In this document: one piece after another, positions 9,096 through 19,137 of the stretch
Numbering within the stretch: position 1 is the first letter of the stretch
Layout of the letters: each line of letters starts with the position of its first letter
Origin: Shewanella fodinae
Lineage (GTDB): Bacteria > Pseudomonadota > Gammaproteobacteria > Enterobacterales > Shewanellaceae
Direction: 5' to 3'
Assembly (NCBI RefSeq): GCF_014651955.1
Contig: NZ_BMXW01000010.1
Span: 62,001-126,000 of the forward strand
Length of the DNA: 64,000 nucleotides
Translations under genes and position numbers: made by a program
Notes under the pieces: generated by a model
What the model was told of the DNA's origin: nothing
The model's database searches: none
Seen by the model: the letters and a program-made list of their open reading frames with translations, nothing else

Positions 9096-10318
9096 TGTTT
9101 AAATCGCAAAGCTATGATGTTGCCGTTGTTGGCGGTGGCATGGTGGGGCTAGCGACCGCTTGCGGGCTAGCCGAAGCCGGATTATCTGTATTGGTGATTG
9201 ATGCCGCTGCGGCAGCACCTGTCAGTGGCGAGCCTAAACTGCGTGTCAGTGCCATCAATGAGGCCAGCCGGACATTGCTGGAACATCTCGGCGCTTGGAG
9301 TAACTTGCCTCAGGCGCGCTTGGCGCCTTACAGCAAAATGGATGTGTGGGATAAAGACGGCATGGGCCGTATTCAGTTTGATGCCGAACAACTGAGTGCG
9401 GATAGCCTAGGTGCCATTATCGAGAACGATGCTATCCATTATGCGCTGGCGCAGCGTGCTGCCGAACTAGATACGTTGACACTACTGGAAAACTCTCGTC
9501 TGCAGCGACTGGCATTTGGTGAGCGTGAAGCCTGGTTGACGCTAGAAAATGGCGACAGCTTATCGGCCACCTTAGTGGTTGCCGCCGATGGCGCTAATTC
9601 TTGGGTGCGGCAGCAATGTCAGATCCCGCTGACATTCTGGGATTATGATCACCATGCCATTGTGGCCACTATCCGCACCCAGTTACCACATGGCAATTGC
9701 GCTCGGCAGGTGTTTTCTGCTGCAGGCCCGCTGGCATTTCTGCCGTTATATGATGCGCATTTGTGCTCTATCGTTTGGTCACTGCCGCCGGAGCAGGTCA
9801 ATGAACTACTGGCGTTAACACCACAACAGTTTAGCCAACAGCTAACGGCCGCATTTGATGGCAAACTGGGGTTATGTGAACTGGTTAGTGAACGTCAGAG
9901 TTTTCCGTTACGGATGCGTTATGCCCGACATTTTGCTCAGCATCGGTTATTACTGGCTGGCGATGCAGCACATACCATTCATCCGCTCGCCGGGCAGGGA
10001 GTCAATTTGGGCTTTTTGGATGCCGCGGCGATTATCGACACCGTTACCAAGTTACATGATGCGGGTAAAGATATTGGTGCTTATGAGAATTTGCGTCCGC
10101 TGGAGCGCTGGCGTAAAGCTGATGCCATGCAGATGATTACCGCAATGGAAGGTTTGAAACAGCTGTTCAGTGGCAGTCACCCGCTGAAAAAAGCACTGCG
10201 CGATTTAGGTCTCAACTTGGTGAATAATACTGCTCCCGTGAAAACTGTGTTCATGCAACAGGCCATGGGACAAAAATTCAACTTACCCCCACTTTGTCGA
10301 GCCGATAACGGCCGTTGA
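9092..10318 (+). CDS. ubiI: 2-octaprenylphenol hydroxylase UbiI (VisC)
   Basis: Second FAD-dependent ubiquinone hydroxylase, acting at C5 of the ring. It shows AVVGGGMVGLATACGLAEAG, VAADGANSWVRQQ and GDAAHTIHPLAGQGVNLGFLD. The start ATGATG at 9092 overlaps the ubiH stop and is preceded by AAGGAG; reading begins at either ATG. A terminator follows at 10346. It is co-transcribed with ubiH and probably ygfB. Confidence 0.92.
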   Translation: MMFKSQSYDVAVVGGGMVGLATACGLAEAGLSVLVIDAAAAAPVSGEPKLRVSAINEASRTLLEHLGAWSNLPQARLAPYSKMDVWDKDGMGRIQFDAEQLSADSLGAIIENDAIHYALAQRAAELDTLTLLENSRLQRLAFGEREAWLTLENGDSLSATLVVAADGANSWVRQQCQIPLTFWDYDHHAIVATIRTQLPHGNCARQVFSAAGPLAFLPLYDAHLCSIVWSLPPEQVNELLALTPQQFSQQLTAAFDGKLGLCELVSERQSFPLRMRYARHFAQHRLLLAGDAAHTIHPLAGQGVNLGFLDAAAIIDTVTKLHDAGKDIGAYENLRPLERWRKADAMQMITAMEGLKQLFSGSHPLKKALRDLGLNLVNNTAPVKTVFMQQAMGQKFNLPPLCRADNGR

Positions 10319-10345
10319 AACCAGTTCAGTAACTCCTTAAAAACA

Positions 10346-10382
10346 GCCTGGAAACTGCGAGTTTCCGGGCTTTTGTTTTTTA
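10346..10382 (+). terminator. Terminator after ubiI
   Basis: Stem GCCTGGAAACT / AGTTTCCGGGC with a GCG loop is followed by TTTTGTTTTTT. Confidence 0.88.
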
Positions 10383-10429
10383 TCGGCGGTTATCTAGGTG
10401 AATTTTATTCAAGTTAATAATAAGAAAAA

Positions 10430-10452
10430 CTAATCCGAAACTTTCGGATTAG
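10430..10452. promoter_or_regulatory. Perfect 11-bp inverted repeat upstream of gcvT (candidate operator)
   Basis: CTAATCCGAAA and TTTCGGATTAG flank a single central base, about 108 bp before gcvT. It has no T-run and lies between the ubiI terminator and gcvT, so it is more likely a protein-binding site or leader hairpin than a terminator. I do not recognise the regulator. A further hairpin (TCAGGT...ACCTGA, near 10514-10535) lies nearer the start codon. Confidence 0.5.
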
Positions 10453-10559
10453 AAATTTCCCATGTATACATATTTCGCACGCAAGGTATACTTTTCCGGC
10501 ACTTCAAACTGATGTCAGGTGTGATAAATACCTGAAGGCCCCGACAGAAAGGGATAACA

Positions 10560-11654
10560 ATGGCTAATAAAACTGTACTCTTTAACAAGCATCTTGAAAG
10601 CAATGCCAAGATGGTTGATTTTCACGGTTGGGACATGCCTCTGCACTATGGTTCCCAGATTGAGGAACACCACGCGGTGCGTAATGACGCTGGCATGTTC
10701 GACGTTTCCCACATGACGGTAGTCGATGTGACTGGTAATGGTGCCCGTGACTTTTTGCGTTATTTGCTGGCTAACGATGTAGCCAAACTGCAACAGCCCG
10801 GCAAAGCGCTGTACAGCGGTATGCTGAACGAACAAGCCGGGGTGATTGATGACCTGATCACTTACTACTTGAGTGACACCTATTATCGGGTGGTGGTGAA
10901 CTCGGCCACGCGTGAAAAAGATCTGGCGTGGATCAACGCCCAGGCTAAAGCCTTCGCCGTTGCCATTACTGAGCAGCCACAGTTGGCGATGATTGCCGTG
11001 CAGGGTCCGAATGCCAAAGCCAAAGCTGCAACGGTATTCAGTGATGCCCAAAAAGCGGCTGTTGACGGCATGAAGCCTTTCTTTGGCGTACAAGCAGAAA
11101 GCCTGTTTATTGCCACCACCGGTTACACCGGTGAAGCTGGCTACGAAATTATGGTGCCAGAAAACGAAGCCGCAGCACTGTGGCAGGCACTGAAAGATGC
11201 CGGCGTTGCACCTTGTGGTCTGGGCGCGCGCGATACTCTGCGTCTGGAAGCCGGGATGAATCTTTATGGTCAGGATATGGATGAAACCATCAATCCACTG
11301 GCCGCCAACATGGGCTGGACCATTGCTTGGGAACCTGCCGACCGCGACTTTATTGGCCGCGCCGCACTGACTGCCATTAAAGCGCAGGGCAGTGATAAAT
11401 TGGTGGGGCTGGTGATGGAAGAAAAAGGCGTGCTGCGCCACGACATGCCAGTATTTTTCACCGATGCCAACGGTAACGAGCAGCAGGGCGTGATCACCAG
11501 TGGTTCCTTCTCGCCCACATTAGGCTATTCTATTGCCATGGCTCGGGTTCCTGCATCAATCGGGGATTCAGCCGAGGTGGAAATGCGTAAAAAACGCGTA
11601 GCGGTTAAAGTGATTGCGCCAAGCTTTGTGCGCAACGGCAAACAAGCATTCTGA
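10560..11654 (+). CDS. gcvT: Glycine cleavage system T protein (aminomethyltransferase)
   Basis: GcvT moves the aminomethyl carbon from lipoylated GcvH to tetrahydrofolate, releasing ammonia. The 364-aa protein shows [60 protein letters not shown] and the C-terminal [21 protein letters not shown]. It is the first gene of gcvTHP. AAAGGGATAAC precedes the ATG. Confidence 0.97.
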   Translation: MANKTVLFNKHLESNAKMVDFHGWDMPLHYGSQIEEHHAVRNDAGMFDVSHMTVVDVTGNGARDFLRYLLANDVAKLQQPGKALYSGMLNEQAGVIDDLITYYLSDTYYRVVVNSATREKDLAWINAQAKAFAVAITEQPQLAMIAVQGPNAKAKAATVFSDAQKAAVDGMKPFFGVQAESLFIATTGYTGEAGYEIMVPENEAAALWQALKDAGVAPCGLGARDTLRLEAGMNLYGQDMDETINPLAANMGWTIAWEPADRDFIGRAALTAIKAQGSDKLVGLVMEEKGVLRHDMPVFFTDANGNEQQGVITSGSFSPTLGYSIAMARVPASIGDSAEVEMRKKRVAVKVIAPSFVRNGKQAF

Positions 11655-11677
11655 AACACGGGAAAGGATTAACAAGA

Positions 11678-12067
11678 ATGAGCGATATTCCTAACGAATT
11701 ACTGTACACATCGTCGCACGAGTGGGTACGCGAAGAAGCTGATGGCAGCTACACCATCGGGATCACAGAACACGCACAGGAACTGCTGGGCGACATGGTA
11801 TTTGTAGAGCTGCCAGAAGTGGGCGATACCATTGATGCTGGTGATGATTGCGCCGTGGCTGAATCTGTAAAAGCTGCATCTGATATCTACGCGCCGCTGT
11901 CAGGTGAAGTGATTGCGGTTAACGAAGCACTGGAAGACAGTCCCGAACTGGTCAACAGCGATGCTTATGGTGATGGCTGGTTCTTCCGTATCAAGCCTTC
12001 AGATGTGTCCGAACTGGACAACCTGCTGGACGCAGAAGCCTATCAGGCTGTCATCGACGAAGAATAA
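11678..12067 (+). CDS. gcvH: Glycine cleavage system H protein
   Basis: GcvH is the lipoyl carrier that shuttles the aminomethyl group between the P and T proteins. At 129 aa it has the expected length. The lipoylation site is Lys65 in [13 protein letters not shown]. The gene starts 23 bp after gcvT with a clear ribosome-binding site (GGAAAGGATT). Confidence 0.97.
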   Translation: MSDIPNELLYTSSHEWVREEADGSYTIGITEHAQELLGDMVFVELPEVGDTIDAGDDCAVAESVKAASDIYAPLSGEVIAVNEALEDSPELVNSDAYGDGWFFRIKPSDVSELDNLLDAEAYQAVIDEE

Positions 12068-12079
12068 TCGTGGGTGTCA

Positions 12080-12113
12080 ACGAAGCCCTTGTTAAGGGCT
12101 TCGTGCGTTTAAA
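12080..12113 (+). terminator. Hairpin between gcvH and gcvP (attenuator-like)
   Basis: Stem ACGAAGCCCTT / AAGGGCTTCGT with a 2-3 nt loop is followed only by GCGTTT, a weak T-run. It may partly terminate or stabilise the gcvTH message ahead of gcvP. Confidence 0.5.
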
Positions 12114-12176
12114 AAAGAGACCGATACAGCGCCGCCCTACGGCTGCATATCGGCGAATACAGAATTAAGGTTAATC

Positions 12177-15065
12177 ATGACCAAGCAAACCCTCACTCAG
12201 CTAGAGCAGCACGATCTCTTTATCCGCCGCCACATTGGCTCCGATGACACCCAGCAACAACAGATGCTGGATTATGTCGGTGCCGAGTCTCTGGAAGATT
12301 TGACCGCGCAGATAGTCCCGGGATCGATTCGTCTGAACCGGGAACTGGCGCTTGATGATCCCTGTGGCGAAGCCGCCGGTACTGAGTCAATCAAGCAGAT
12401 TGCCGCCAAGAATAAAGTCTTCAAAAGTTACATCGGTATGGGCTACTACGGCACCGATGTTCCTGCCGTTATTCAGCGTAATGTGCTGGAAAATCCCGGC
12501 TGGTATACCGCATACACGCCTTATCAGCCCGAAATCGCCCAAGGCCGTCTGGAAGCCATTCTCAACTTCCAACAACTGTCCATGGATTTGACCGGTTTGG
12601 ATCTGGCCTCCGCCTCACTGCTGGACGAAGCTACCGCGGCTGCTGAAGCCATGGCCATGGCCAAGCGTGTCTCTAAAGCTAAAAAAGCCAATATCTTCTA
12701 TGTGGCGGATGATGTATTCCCGCAGACACTCGACGTAGTGAAAACTCGCGCCGAATGTTTTGGTTTTGAGGTGCTGGTCGGCCCGGCTGACGAAGCCGTT
12801 AACCACGAAATTTTCGGCGCGCTGTTCCAGTACAGCAATAAGCAGGGCGCTATCCGTGATTACACCGCACTGTTTGCCCAACTGCACCAACAGAAAGCCG
12901 TTGTTGCAGTTGCCGCTGACATCATGTCGCTGGTGCTGCTGAAGTCTCCTGGCAGCATGGGCGCAGATATCGCCTTTGGTAACACCCAGCGCTTTGGTGT
13001 GCCTATGGGTTACGGTGGCCCACACGCGGCGTATTTCGTCACTAAAGACGAACATAAACGCTCTATGCCTGGCCGCATCATTGGCGTATCTAAAGATACC
13101 CGCGGCAACGTGGCATTGCGTATGGCAATGCAGACCCGTGAACAGCATATCCGCCGTGAAAAAGCTAACTCCAATATCTGTACGGCGCAGATCCTGCTGG
13201 CTAACATGGCGTCTTTCTACGCCGTGTATCATGGCCCAGATGGTCTGAAAACCATCGCTAATCGCATTCATCGGCTGACCGATATTTTGGCTGCCGGACT
13301 GCAAGCCAAAGGCGTAACACTGCTAAATAGCACTTGGTTCGAAACCTTAACATTCAAGGTGGCAGACAAAGACGCGGTTATCGCCCGCGCGCTGGCGGCA
13401 CAAAGCAACCTGCGTATTGATGCCGATGGTGCCCTGGGTGTGAGCCTGGATGAAACCACCACTCGCGCCGATGTTGCTACGCTGTTTGATATCATCCTCG
13501 GTACTGGTCACGGGCTGGATATCACCGCGCTGGATGCCACGATTGTGGCGGCGGGCAGCAATTCGATTCCTGCGGCACTGCTGCGTGATGACGCCATTCT
13601 TACCCATCCGGTGTTTAACCGCTATCACAGCGAAACCGAGATGATGCGTTACATCAAACATCTGGAAAACAAAGATCTGGCGCTGAACCATTCAATGATT
13701 TCTCTCGGTTCTTGCACCATGAAGCTCAACGCCGCGGTGGAAATGCAACCGATCAGCTGGCCAGAATTTGCTAATCTGCATCCATTCTGCCCACAGGATC
13801 AGGCGGAAGGTTATCACGAGCTGGTACAGAACCTGAGTGACTGGCTGGTGGAAATCACCGGTTACGATGCCGTATGTATGCAGCCAAACTCTGGCGCCCA
13901 AGGCGAGTACGCTGGCTTGCTGGCAATTCGTCGATACCATCAATCCCGTGGTGAAGCACATCGTAACGTGTGCCTGATCCCACAGTCTGCTCACGGTACT
14001 AACCCCGCATCCGCCCACATGGCGGGCATGCAGGTGGTAGTGGTGGAATGTGACAAGCAGGGGAACGTGGATATGGATGACCTGCGTGCCAAGGCGAGTG
14101 ATATGGCCGCCAATCTGTCTTGCATCATGATTACATACCCGTCAACGCACGGTGTGTATGAAGAAACCATCCGCGATATCTGCCAAGTGATCCATCAGCA
14201 CGGTGGTCAGGTGTATCTCGACGGTGCCAACATGAACGCGCAGGTGGGCATTACCTCACCCGGATTTATCGGCGCTGACGTGTCACACCTCAACCTGCAT
14301 AAAACCTTTGCTATCCCGCATGGCGGTGGTGGCCCAGGCATGGGCCCTATCGGTGTCAAAGCGCATCTGGCACCGTTCGTTGCTGGTCACAGCGTGGTAA
14401 AACTGGGTAAAGCCTGTGATAACAACGGCGCGGTTGCGGCGGCGCAGTACGGTAGCGCTGGCATCCTGCCCATCAGTTGGATGTACATCAAACTGCTGGG
14501 CGCCAAAGGACTGCGGTTATCCACTCAGAATGCCATGCTCAACGCTAACTATCTGGCGAAGAAGCTGTCTGAGCACTATCCCGTGTTGTACCGTGGCCGT
14601 AACGACCGCGTGGCACACGAATGTATCATCGATTTGCGGCCGCTCAAGGAAGCTTCCGGTGTCACTGAAATGGATATTGCTAAGCGCTTGAACGACTACG
14701 GTTTCCACGCGCCAACCATGAGCTTCCCAGTCGCGGGTACGCTGATGATTGAGCCAACTGAATCTGAATCAAAAGTGGAACTGGATCGCTTCATCGACGC
14801 CATGGTGTCTATCCGTAGCGAAATCGCCAAAGTGGCCGCCGGTGAATGGCCAGCGGACAATAACCCGCTGCACAACGCACCGCACACCATGGCTGATATC
14901 ATGGACCCAGCGTTTGACGAACGGCCTTACAGTCGTGAACTGGCCGTGTTCCCATGCGATGCCGTGCGTGCCAACAAGTTTTGGCCGACGGTCAACCGTA
15001 TTGATGATGTTTACGGCGACCGGAATTTGTTCTGTAGCTGTGTGCCTGTTTCTGAGTACAAGTAA
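12177..15065 (+). CDS. gcvP: Glycine dehydrogenase (decarboxylating), P protein
   Basis: GcvP is the PLP enzyme that decarboxylates glycine and loads the aminomethyl group onto GcvH. The 962-aa single-chain form is present. It shows [10 protein letters not shown] at the start, [10 protein letters not shown], and the PLP-lysine motif [18 protein letters not shown] with Lys709. It closes the gcv operon and ends before a strong terminator. The flanking island begins immediately after it. Confidence 0.97.
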   Translation: MTKQTLTQLEQHDLFIRRHIGSDDTQQQQMLDYVGAESLEDLTAQIVPGSIRLNRELALDDPCGEAAGTESIKQIAAKNKVFKSYIGMGYYGTDVPAVIQRNVLENPGWYTAYTPYQPEIAQGRLEAILNFQQLSMDLTGLDLASASLLDEATAAAEAMAMAKRVSKAKKANIFYVADDVFPQTLDVVKTRAECFGFEVLVGPADEAVNHEIFGALFQYSNKQGAIRDYTALFAQLHQQKAVVAVAADIMSLVLLKSPGSMGADIAFGNTQRFGVPMGYGGPHAAYFVTKDEHKRSMPGRIIGVSKDTRGNVALRMAMQTREQHIRREKANSNICTAQILLANMASFYAVYHGPDGLKTIANRIHRLTDILAAGLQAKGVTLLNSTWFETLTFKVADKDAVIARALAAQSNLRIDADGALGVSLDETTTRADVATLFDIILGTGHGLDITALDATIVAAGSNSIPAALLRDDAILTHPVFNRYHSETEMMRYIKHLENKDLALNHSMISLGSCTMKLNAAVEMQPISWPEFANLHPFCPQDQAEGYHELVQNLSDWLVEITGYDAVCMQPNSGAQGEYAGLLAIRRYHQSRGEAHRNVCLIPQSAHGTNPASAHMAGMQVVVVECDKQGNVDMDDLRAKASDMAANLSCIMITYPSTHGVYEETIRDICQVIHQHGGQVYLDGANMNAQVGITSPGFIGADVSHLNLHKTFAIPHGGGGPGMGPIGVKAHLAPFVAGHSVVKLGKACDNNGAVAAAQYGSAGILPISWMYIKLLGAKGLRLSTQNAMLNANYLAKKLSEHYPVLYRGRNDRVAHECIIDLRPLKEASGVTEMDIAKRLNDYGFHAPTMSFPVAGTLMIEPTESESKVELDRFIDAMVSIRSEIAKVAAGEWPADNNPLHNAPHTMADIMDPAFDERPYSRELAVFPCDAVRANKFWPTVNRIDDVYGDRNLFCSCVPVSEYK

Positions 15066-15116
15066 ATGGCTTCTTATCTGTCACTTTCGAATAAAGTTTG
15101 AAAGTAAATCATATAC

Positions 15117-15141
15117 AAAGAGCGCCGTAAGGCGCTCTTTT
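15117..15141 (+). terminator. Terminator of the gcv operon
   Basis: Perfect stem AAAGAGCGCC / GGCGCTCTTT with a GTAA loop and a T-run. Confidence 0.9.
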
Positions 15142-15329
15142 GGTTTGTAGAGTCATATGTTACTGATAAAAAATATGGGCTGTAAGTTTGCGGTTTACAG
15201 CGGTAAGTACCTTTTTCTAACAGCCGAATTAAGCTGAGTGTGGAGTACTGAAATTACCAAGATAAAAACGCCTCGATAATTGGGTATTTTAACGGGCTGT
15301 GAAGAGGGAAAAATCTTTTTGCTTGTATT

Positions 15330-15884
15330 TTATATCCCCATTACTTTTAAGATTACAGCGCCAACAACGGCTGTAACAACCGGGGCAACGTACAACTGAT
15401 GCAATTGTGAAAATATAGTTGAAGATGACACCTCGATTGACTCTTCAATTTGTTGCCGATTTCTGCCTCCAGCCACTTTAATTGACTCTTCAATTAATTG
15501 GTCTTCAATCTTTTGGCTTATTTTTTTTAAGCGGTGGCTTAATTTTCCTCCCGAAGCAAAATACGCCAAGCCCACAAAAAACAATACATACACTGCAAAG
15601 AAGTACAAATTCTGTATATTCGTTAAATCTGCCAAATCTGGCGTTGGAGAATGCTGCCAAAATATATTTAATATATGTGTATTCTCGTAAATTAACTGCA
15701 CCAACTGTTTGAAAGGCATGGCAATAGCACCACCAAATGCCGTGCCATCATCCAATCGAAAGTACAACATTTTAAGCACAGAAATGACGGTGGATATAAT
15801 AGCTGGTAATGCCATGACTACCCCAACAATCTTCTTAAACAACGCTTTCGATTTAGCTTCATGGAAATTCACGCAACACTCCAT
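15330..15884 (-). CDS. YniB-family inner-membrane protein
   Basis: A 184-aa membrane protein with hydrophobic segments at about residues 20-42, 92-112 and 163-183. I recognise the YniB family from PAIISTVISVLKML, NTHILNIFWQHSPTPD, the internal EDQLIEESIK and RQQIEESIEVSSSTIFSQLH, and the C-terminal LYVAPVVTAVVGAVI. The function of the family is unknown. It lies between the gcvP terminator and the CBASS operon, on the same strand as the latter but 137 bp downstream. Its relation to the defence genes is unproven. Confidence 0.75.
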   Translation of the reverse strand: MECCVNFHEAKSKALFKKIVGVVMALPAIISTVISVLKMLYFRLDDGTAFGGAIAMPFKQLVQLIYENTHILNIFWQHSPTPDLADLTNIQNLYFFAVYVLFFVGLAYFASGGKLSHRLKKISQKIEDQLIEESIKVAGGRNRQQIEESIEVSSSTIFSQLHQLYVAPVVTAVVGAVILKVMGI

Positions 15885-16021
15885 TTAATATTTAGAAAAT
15901 TCTGATACCGTCATGAAGGCACTAACTTTCATCTCACAACCAATATGAGAAAAGTGAACCTCATACCCATCTTCTGAGCAATCCTGAATAACGCAGAGCT
16001 GCATACGCAGCCCTAAACGTA

Positions 16022-16267
16022 CTAACGTTTTTTATCTGACTGTGATAGCACGGAAGCCGCCAGAGACTTAGTCGTCTCGTTGTACTTGTCGCTTTGCAGT
16101 ACTGCCGACGCCACGCTCTCCATTTCAGTTCCGGTCTGGTGCGATGTTCCAGCTTGACTGAGGACTGAACCTGCCAAGGTTTTCTGGATTTGAGATGAAC
16201 CACTGTCCGTCAGTACAGACGAAGCCAATGATGCCATCTTTGATGAACTTTGCTTTTTGTTAGTCAT
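16022..16267 (-). CDS. 81-aa Ser/Ala-rich repeat protein, last gene of the CBASS operon
   Basis: A small, polar, positively charged protein with no signal peptide. It is built from about four imperfect 15-21-residue units, each carrying an A-x-x-VL core: MASLASSVL, TLAGSVLSQAG, VASAVLQSDKY, SLAASVLSQSDKKR. I do not recognise a characterised family. The ATG at 16267 is chosen because AAGGAG stands just before it and the first residues (MTNKKQSSSK) look like a true start; a longer TTG reading to 16297 has no such site. It begins 26 bp after the SAVED effector gene, so it is probably part of the same operon. Confidence 0.75.
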   Translation of the reverse strand: MTNKKQSSSKMASLASSVLTDSGSSQIQKTLAGSVLSQAGTSHQTGTEMESVASAVLQSDKYNETTKSLAASVLSQSDKKR

Positions 16268-16293
16268 AATTGACTCCTTTTCACGGTTAAACA

Positions 16294-17397
16294 TCAAACG
16301 ACATGCTTGAATTCGGTTTGAACGACTGACGGTATTTCGCCTACTTCATGGGGAATGAGTAAACTCCAGGGATATCTCACTGGTTGGTGACGTTCGTATT
16401 GATAAACTGAAACGCTGGGAAGATTGCGCTTGTCATAGGCCTGTCCAAATCTGAACGCCACACTGTTTTGTGAGGCCAACACCAAATGAATGTGATCGAC
16501 CCCTTGACCCAGCAGTTTTTTGCAATATTCAAGGAAATCCCCGCTTAGCCGATCTTGCTTTTCTTTCGACCAGTGGTTGTTTCTGTCCAGCGTAGATAGC
16601 GACAAATAGTGAACCGGCAATCCAGAGAAAACTGAAGCAATGGCCTGCCTATCAACGGGGTAAGACACCGAAACCGCTAACACAACGGAATTACCTTTGA
16701 CCGATGAAGGTTCAATGGTAAATTGCTCTGCGTCGTCAGCGCCATCCAGTCCTCGCCAGTCCGCAATATCTCTATCCCAGTCATAAACAGAGATTTGGCT
16801 TTCGTCATCTAGCAGGTAGCCGGTATAAAACGTAAATGGAACTGGCGAAACTCCGCCATAGGCGATTGAAATATCAGATGCCGCTAACTGAGCCGTCTTC
16901 TCTGACAGACTCATTTTCAAATTATTAACCCTAGCTAACGCCACATCCGGTCTAGTGATTACGTTGTCGGTAATCTTTTCCCGGATGTCATTAACTATTG
17001 ATTCGACCTGCCACGAGCACTTGCTTTTTATAAACTCGCTTAGTGGTGAATCCGATGTATCGACCAAGCCTCGTTGTTCGATGACTATGGTTTTCTTTTT
17101 GTTGTTCCGCTTTTTTTCGTCCCTATAGCGCTGGTATTCCCAAGCCGCTCCGAACACAATCAACCCGATTTCGACAATTAAACAAATACCTACAATAAAC
17201 TGCGCCGTACTTGAAGATTGATAGCCCAACACCAAGGTTCTCTCTGCATCTTTGTACATGAACGATACAGCCCAACTCCCAGCCAACGTCGGAGGTAAAA
17301 AGTAAACCCCAGCCCTGAAAACCATCAATGCCGGTGAACGCTTCCTAAACAACCAATCTGCGGCTTTTTCAATAAAATAACTGATAGCTTTTTTCAT
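16294..17397 (-). CDS. CBASS effector with two TM segments and a C-terminal SAVED domain (Cap14-like)
   Basis: A 367-aa protein with two predicted membrane helices at about residues 24-46 and 65-87, a basic linker (RYRDEKKRNNKKK), and a C-terminal region from about 150 that I read as a SAVED domain. Supporting stretches are VLAVSVSYPVDRQAI, GLPVHYLSLS, HIHLVLASQNSVAFRFGQAYD and VSVYQYERH. SAVED domains bind cyclic oligonucleotides made by a CD-NTase; TM-SAVED proteins are thought to kill the infected cell by membrane disruption. Its ATG overlaps the stop of the E2-like gene (ATGA), so the two are translationally coupled. The effector class is inferred from architecture and context. Confidence 0.82.
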   Translation of the reverse strand: MKKAISYFIEKAADWLFRKRSPALMVFRAGVYFLPPTLAGSWAVSFMYKDAERTLVLGYQSSSTAQFIVGICLIVEIGLIVFGAAWEYQRYRDEKKRNNKKKTIVIEQRGLVDTSDSPLSEFIKSKCSWQVESIVNDIREKITDNVITRPDVALARVNNLKMSLSEKTAQLAASDISIAYGGVSPVPFTFYTGYLLDDESQISVYDWDRDIADWRGLDGADDAEQFTIEPSSVKGNSVVLAVSVSYPVDRQAIASVFSGLPVHYLSLSTLDRNNHWSKEKQDRLSGDFLEYCKKLLGQGVDHIHLVLASQNSVAFRFGQAYDKRNLPSVSVYQYERHQPVRYPWSLLIPHEVGEIPSVVQTEFKHVV

Positions 17398-17885
17398 CTT
17401 CCGCTATCCTCAATCGTATCATGTTCAACACCACCGCCGTCCCATTCACCGCTGGATAACCAAAACTCAAAGTACAATAGCCACATTGAAGCCCACGGCA
17501 GGATCGTGTTTGCCAAGAACATGGTTGGTTGCCATTCGCTGACTTTGTTTTTTTGTTTGACCACCGGTAAGTAGAGACAGAGTTGAGTGCCCCTAATACC
17601 AGTTTGATTCTGATAGATATGAGGTATCTTTCGGCCTTGAGCCAAGGTTGATAAATCAGGATTTCTAACGACGCATACGGGGGGATGACTGAGGGTATAT
17701 CGAATAACCACCCGGTATTCCCTAGAAAATGGCAGTGGCTGAATCGTTCCCTCCCACTGCACCGTTTTGTCATTATCGGATATCACTACTGTTCCGGGGC
17801 AAAACTGCTTTAGAGCTAGGTATTGTTCGCGTATACCAATTATCGGCTGTTCCAATCGCCTTAAAAACGAAGGATCAGTCCCCAT
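17394..17885 (-). CDS. E2-like ubiquitin-conjugase-fold protein of type II-short CBASS
   Basis: A 163-aa protein with the signature of bacterial E2-like CBASS proteins: a His (PHIY, His89), LCLYLP carrying the likely catalytic Cys103, a Trp-containing strand (SEWQPTMFLANTILPWASMWLLYFE) and the C-terminal SGEWDGGGVEH. In type II-short CBASS the E2 acts without an E1 or deubiquitinase and conjugates or primes the CD-NTase through its C-terminus. No E1 (ThiF-like) or JAB gene is present here, in keeping with the short form. The ATG at 17885 (after AAAAGGAAT) overlaps the last codons of the CD-NTase; an upstream in-frame ATG at 17924 is less likely. Confidence 0.82.
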   Translation of the reverse strand: MGTDPSFLRRLEQPIIGIREQYLALKQFCPGTVVISDNDKTVQWEGTIQPLPFSREYRVVIRYTLSHPPVCVVRNPDLSTLAQGRKIPHIYQNQTGIRGTQLCLYLPVVKQKNKVSEWQPTMFLANTILPWASMWLLYFEFWLSSGEWDGGGVEHDTIEDSGR

Positions 17886-19125
17886 AAAACTGATTCCTTT
17901 TAACAGGCATAACTGGGGTAACAACTCGTGAAGCCGAATGAGCCTTCCCTGCGATGGCTGCTATTATCGCTCCTGTACCCAGCGCTACGCCCAGATTTCC
18001 ATTATCCCTATTCGCATTTAAGGACTTGATAATTAGGTCTTTGGCTGCAAGTACTGGCCTTTGACCAAATGCACCAGACAGTGCTGCAAAAACGTTATCC
18101 ATGCCTTGGTTATTTGCCCCCGCCAGACTCTCAAACGTATCGACTGCGGCTTGGTGCCACGCATAAAATGCCTTCCGGTATCTTTGCCCCTCTAGCCTTT
18201 CGACACGATTCCACTTTTCAGCGTAGTTTTCAGGTCTCATTGTGGGATTTGTAACAAGGACCTCATCAAAATTGCTCTCGATATGTAGAGGCATCAGTTC
18301 GATAACGTCCAGGATCAAGTCAAACTCGTTGTCGTATTCTTTTCCAGACTTCACAACTTCTACATAAGCTTGGCTGGCCAACATCGTGATTATCACAGAG
18401 ATTGGTCTGAAATCAGCGTGTAGGTTTCCATCAAGTTGAGACCAAACATCCCGATGGCGTTTCAAAATTTGGACAATTCGATTGAGCGGCTTCTTCTTTG
18501 ACTGATCCGGTAATTCCGTAACGGATTTGTTGGTCAAAGCTTCTAGTAATATTTGCCTTCTGCGAATTACCGGCAACATGGAACAGGCTTTATCAAATCC
18601 TTGAGCCATCCCTTCCGGGTTAGACTCTTTGAAGCTAGTATGTTTATCAACTACCCATAGAGGATGGCCCGGCAATCCAAGAAGGTTATATTCCTTTGCT
18701 GGCGTAATGTCTAAGTGGTAATCGCCCTTGTAGTTGATCCGAAGACCCCTTGGTAGGTCTTCCACCAAGTCCTTGTATACGTCGTTATCCAACAGATGCT
18801 GTTTAACCACTTCAACAATCTCGTCTCGTGTCGCATATCCCGCGTGTGGTAAAAACAGAATAAGATCTACGTCAAACTCTTCCTGAGATAACGGCTTGTT
18901 TGTCGTTCGCAATCTCATGGATCCCTGAGGGTATATCTGAGCATCTTTCAGTAGAGGATGGTCACAACTCGCCAGATAATTACCGACAGCTTTATAGGCT
19001 GTCTCAATACGCTCTCGCTGGGTTTTTGTAAGGTCAAGGTTGTTAAACACCGAGTCCAACATCTCCACCAACATGGTTTTCTTGTGCTCGCTTAGAGCAC
19101 GGGCATTAGTAAATAGTGCGGTCAT
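17875..19125 (-). CDS. CD-NTase, cGAS/DncV-like nucleotidyltransferase of CBASS
   Basis: A 416-aa nucleotidyltransferase that should make a cyclic di- or trinucleotide signal on phage infection. The catalytic core is visible: QGSMRLRTT (Gly68-Ser69), EFDVDLILFL with Asp85 and Asp87, and the third carboxylate Asp139 in YHLDITPAKEYN. These are features of the SMODS/OAS-like fold. The C-terminus ends -NQFYGD, that is Gly followed by one Asp; E2-controlled CD-NTases are modified at a C-terminal Gly, so this tail is of interest. The clade and product cannot be told by eye. It is followed by E2-like and TM-SAVED genes with overlapping ends. Confidence 0.92.
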   Translation of the reverse strand: MTALFTNARALSEHKKTMLVEMLDSVFNNLDLTKTQRERIETAYKAVGNYLASCDHPLLKDAQIYPQGSMRLRTTNKPLSQEEFDVDLILFLPHAGYATRDEIVEVVKQHLLDNDVYKDLVEDLPRGLRINYKGDYHLDITPAKEYNLLGLPGHPLWVVDKHTSFKESNPEGMAQGFDKACSMLPVIRRRQILLEALTNKSVTELPDQSKKKPLNRIVQILKRHRDVWSQLDGNLHADFRPISVIITMLASQAYVEVVKSGKEYDNEFDLILDVIELMPLHIESNFDEVLVTNPTMRPENYAEKWNRVERLEGQRYRKAFYAWHQAAVDTFESLAGANNQGMDNVFAALSGAFGQRPVLAAKDLIIKSLNANRDNGNLGVALGTGAIIAAIAGKAHSASRVVTPVMPVKRNQFYGD

Positions 19126-19137
19126 GGCCTACCTCCA

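Noticed and set aside
10383..10559. Possible glycine riboswitch before gcvT
   Set aside because: The conserved glycine aptamer core elements were not found. Only an inverted repeat and a small hairpin are visible.
12615..13304. 229-aa open frame antisense to gcvP
   Set aside because: It is a long reverse frame within a highly conserved gene, explained by codon bias. It has no motif or ribosome-binding site.
15142..15329. Possible tRNA or attachment site at the left edge of the defence island
   Set aside because: No cloverleaf or matching direct repeat at the other edge was found.
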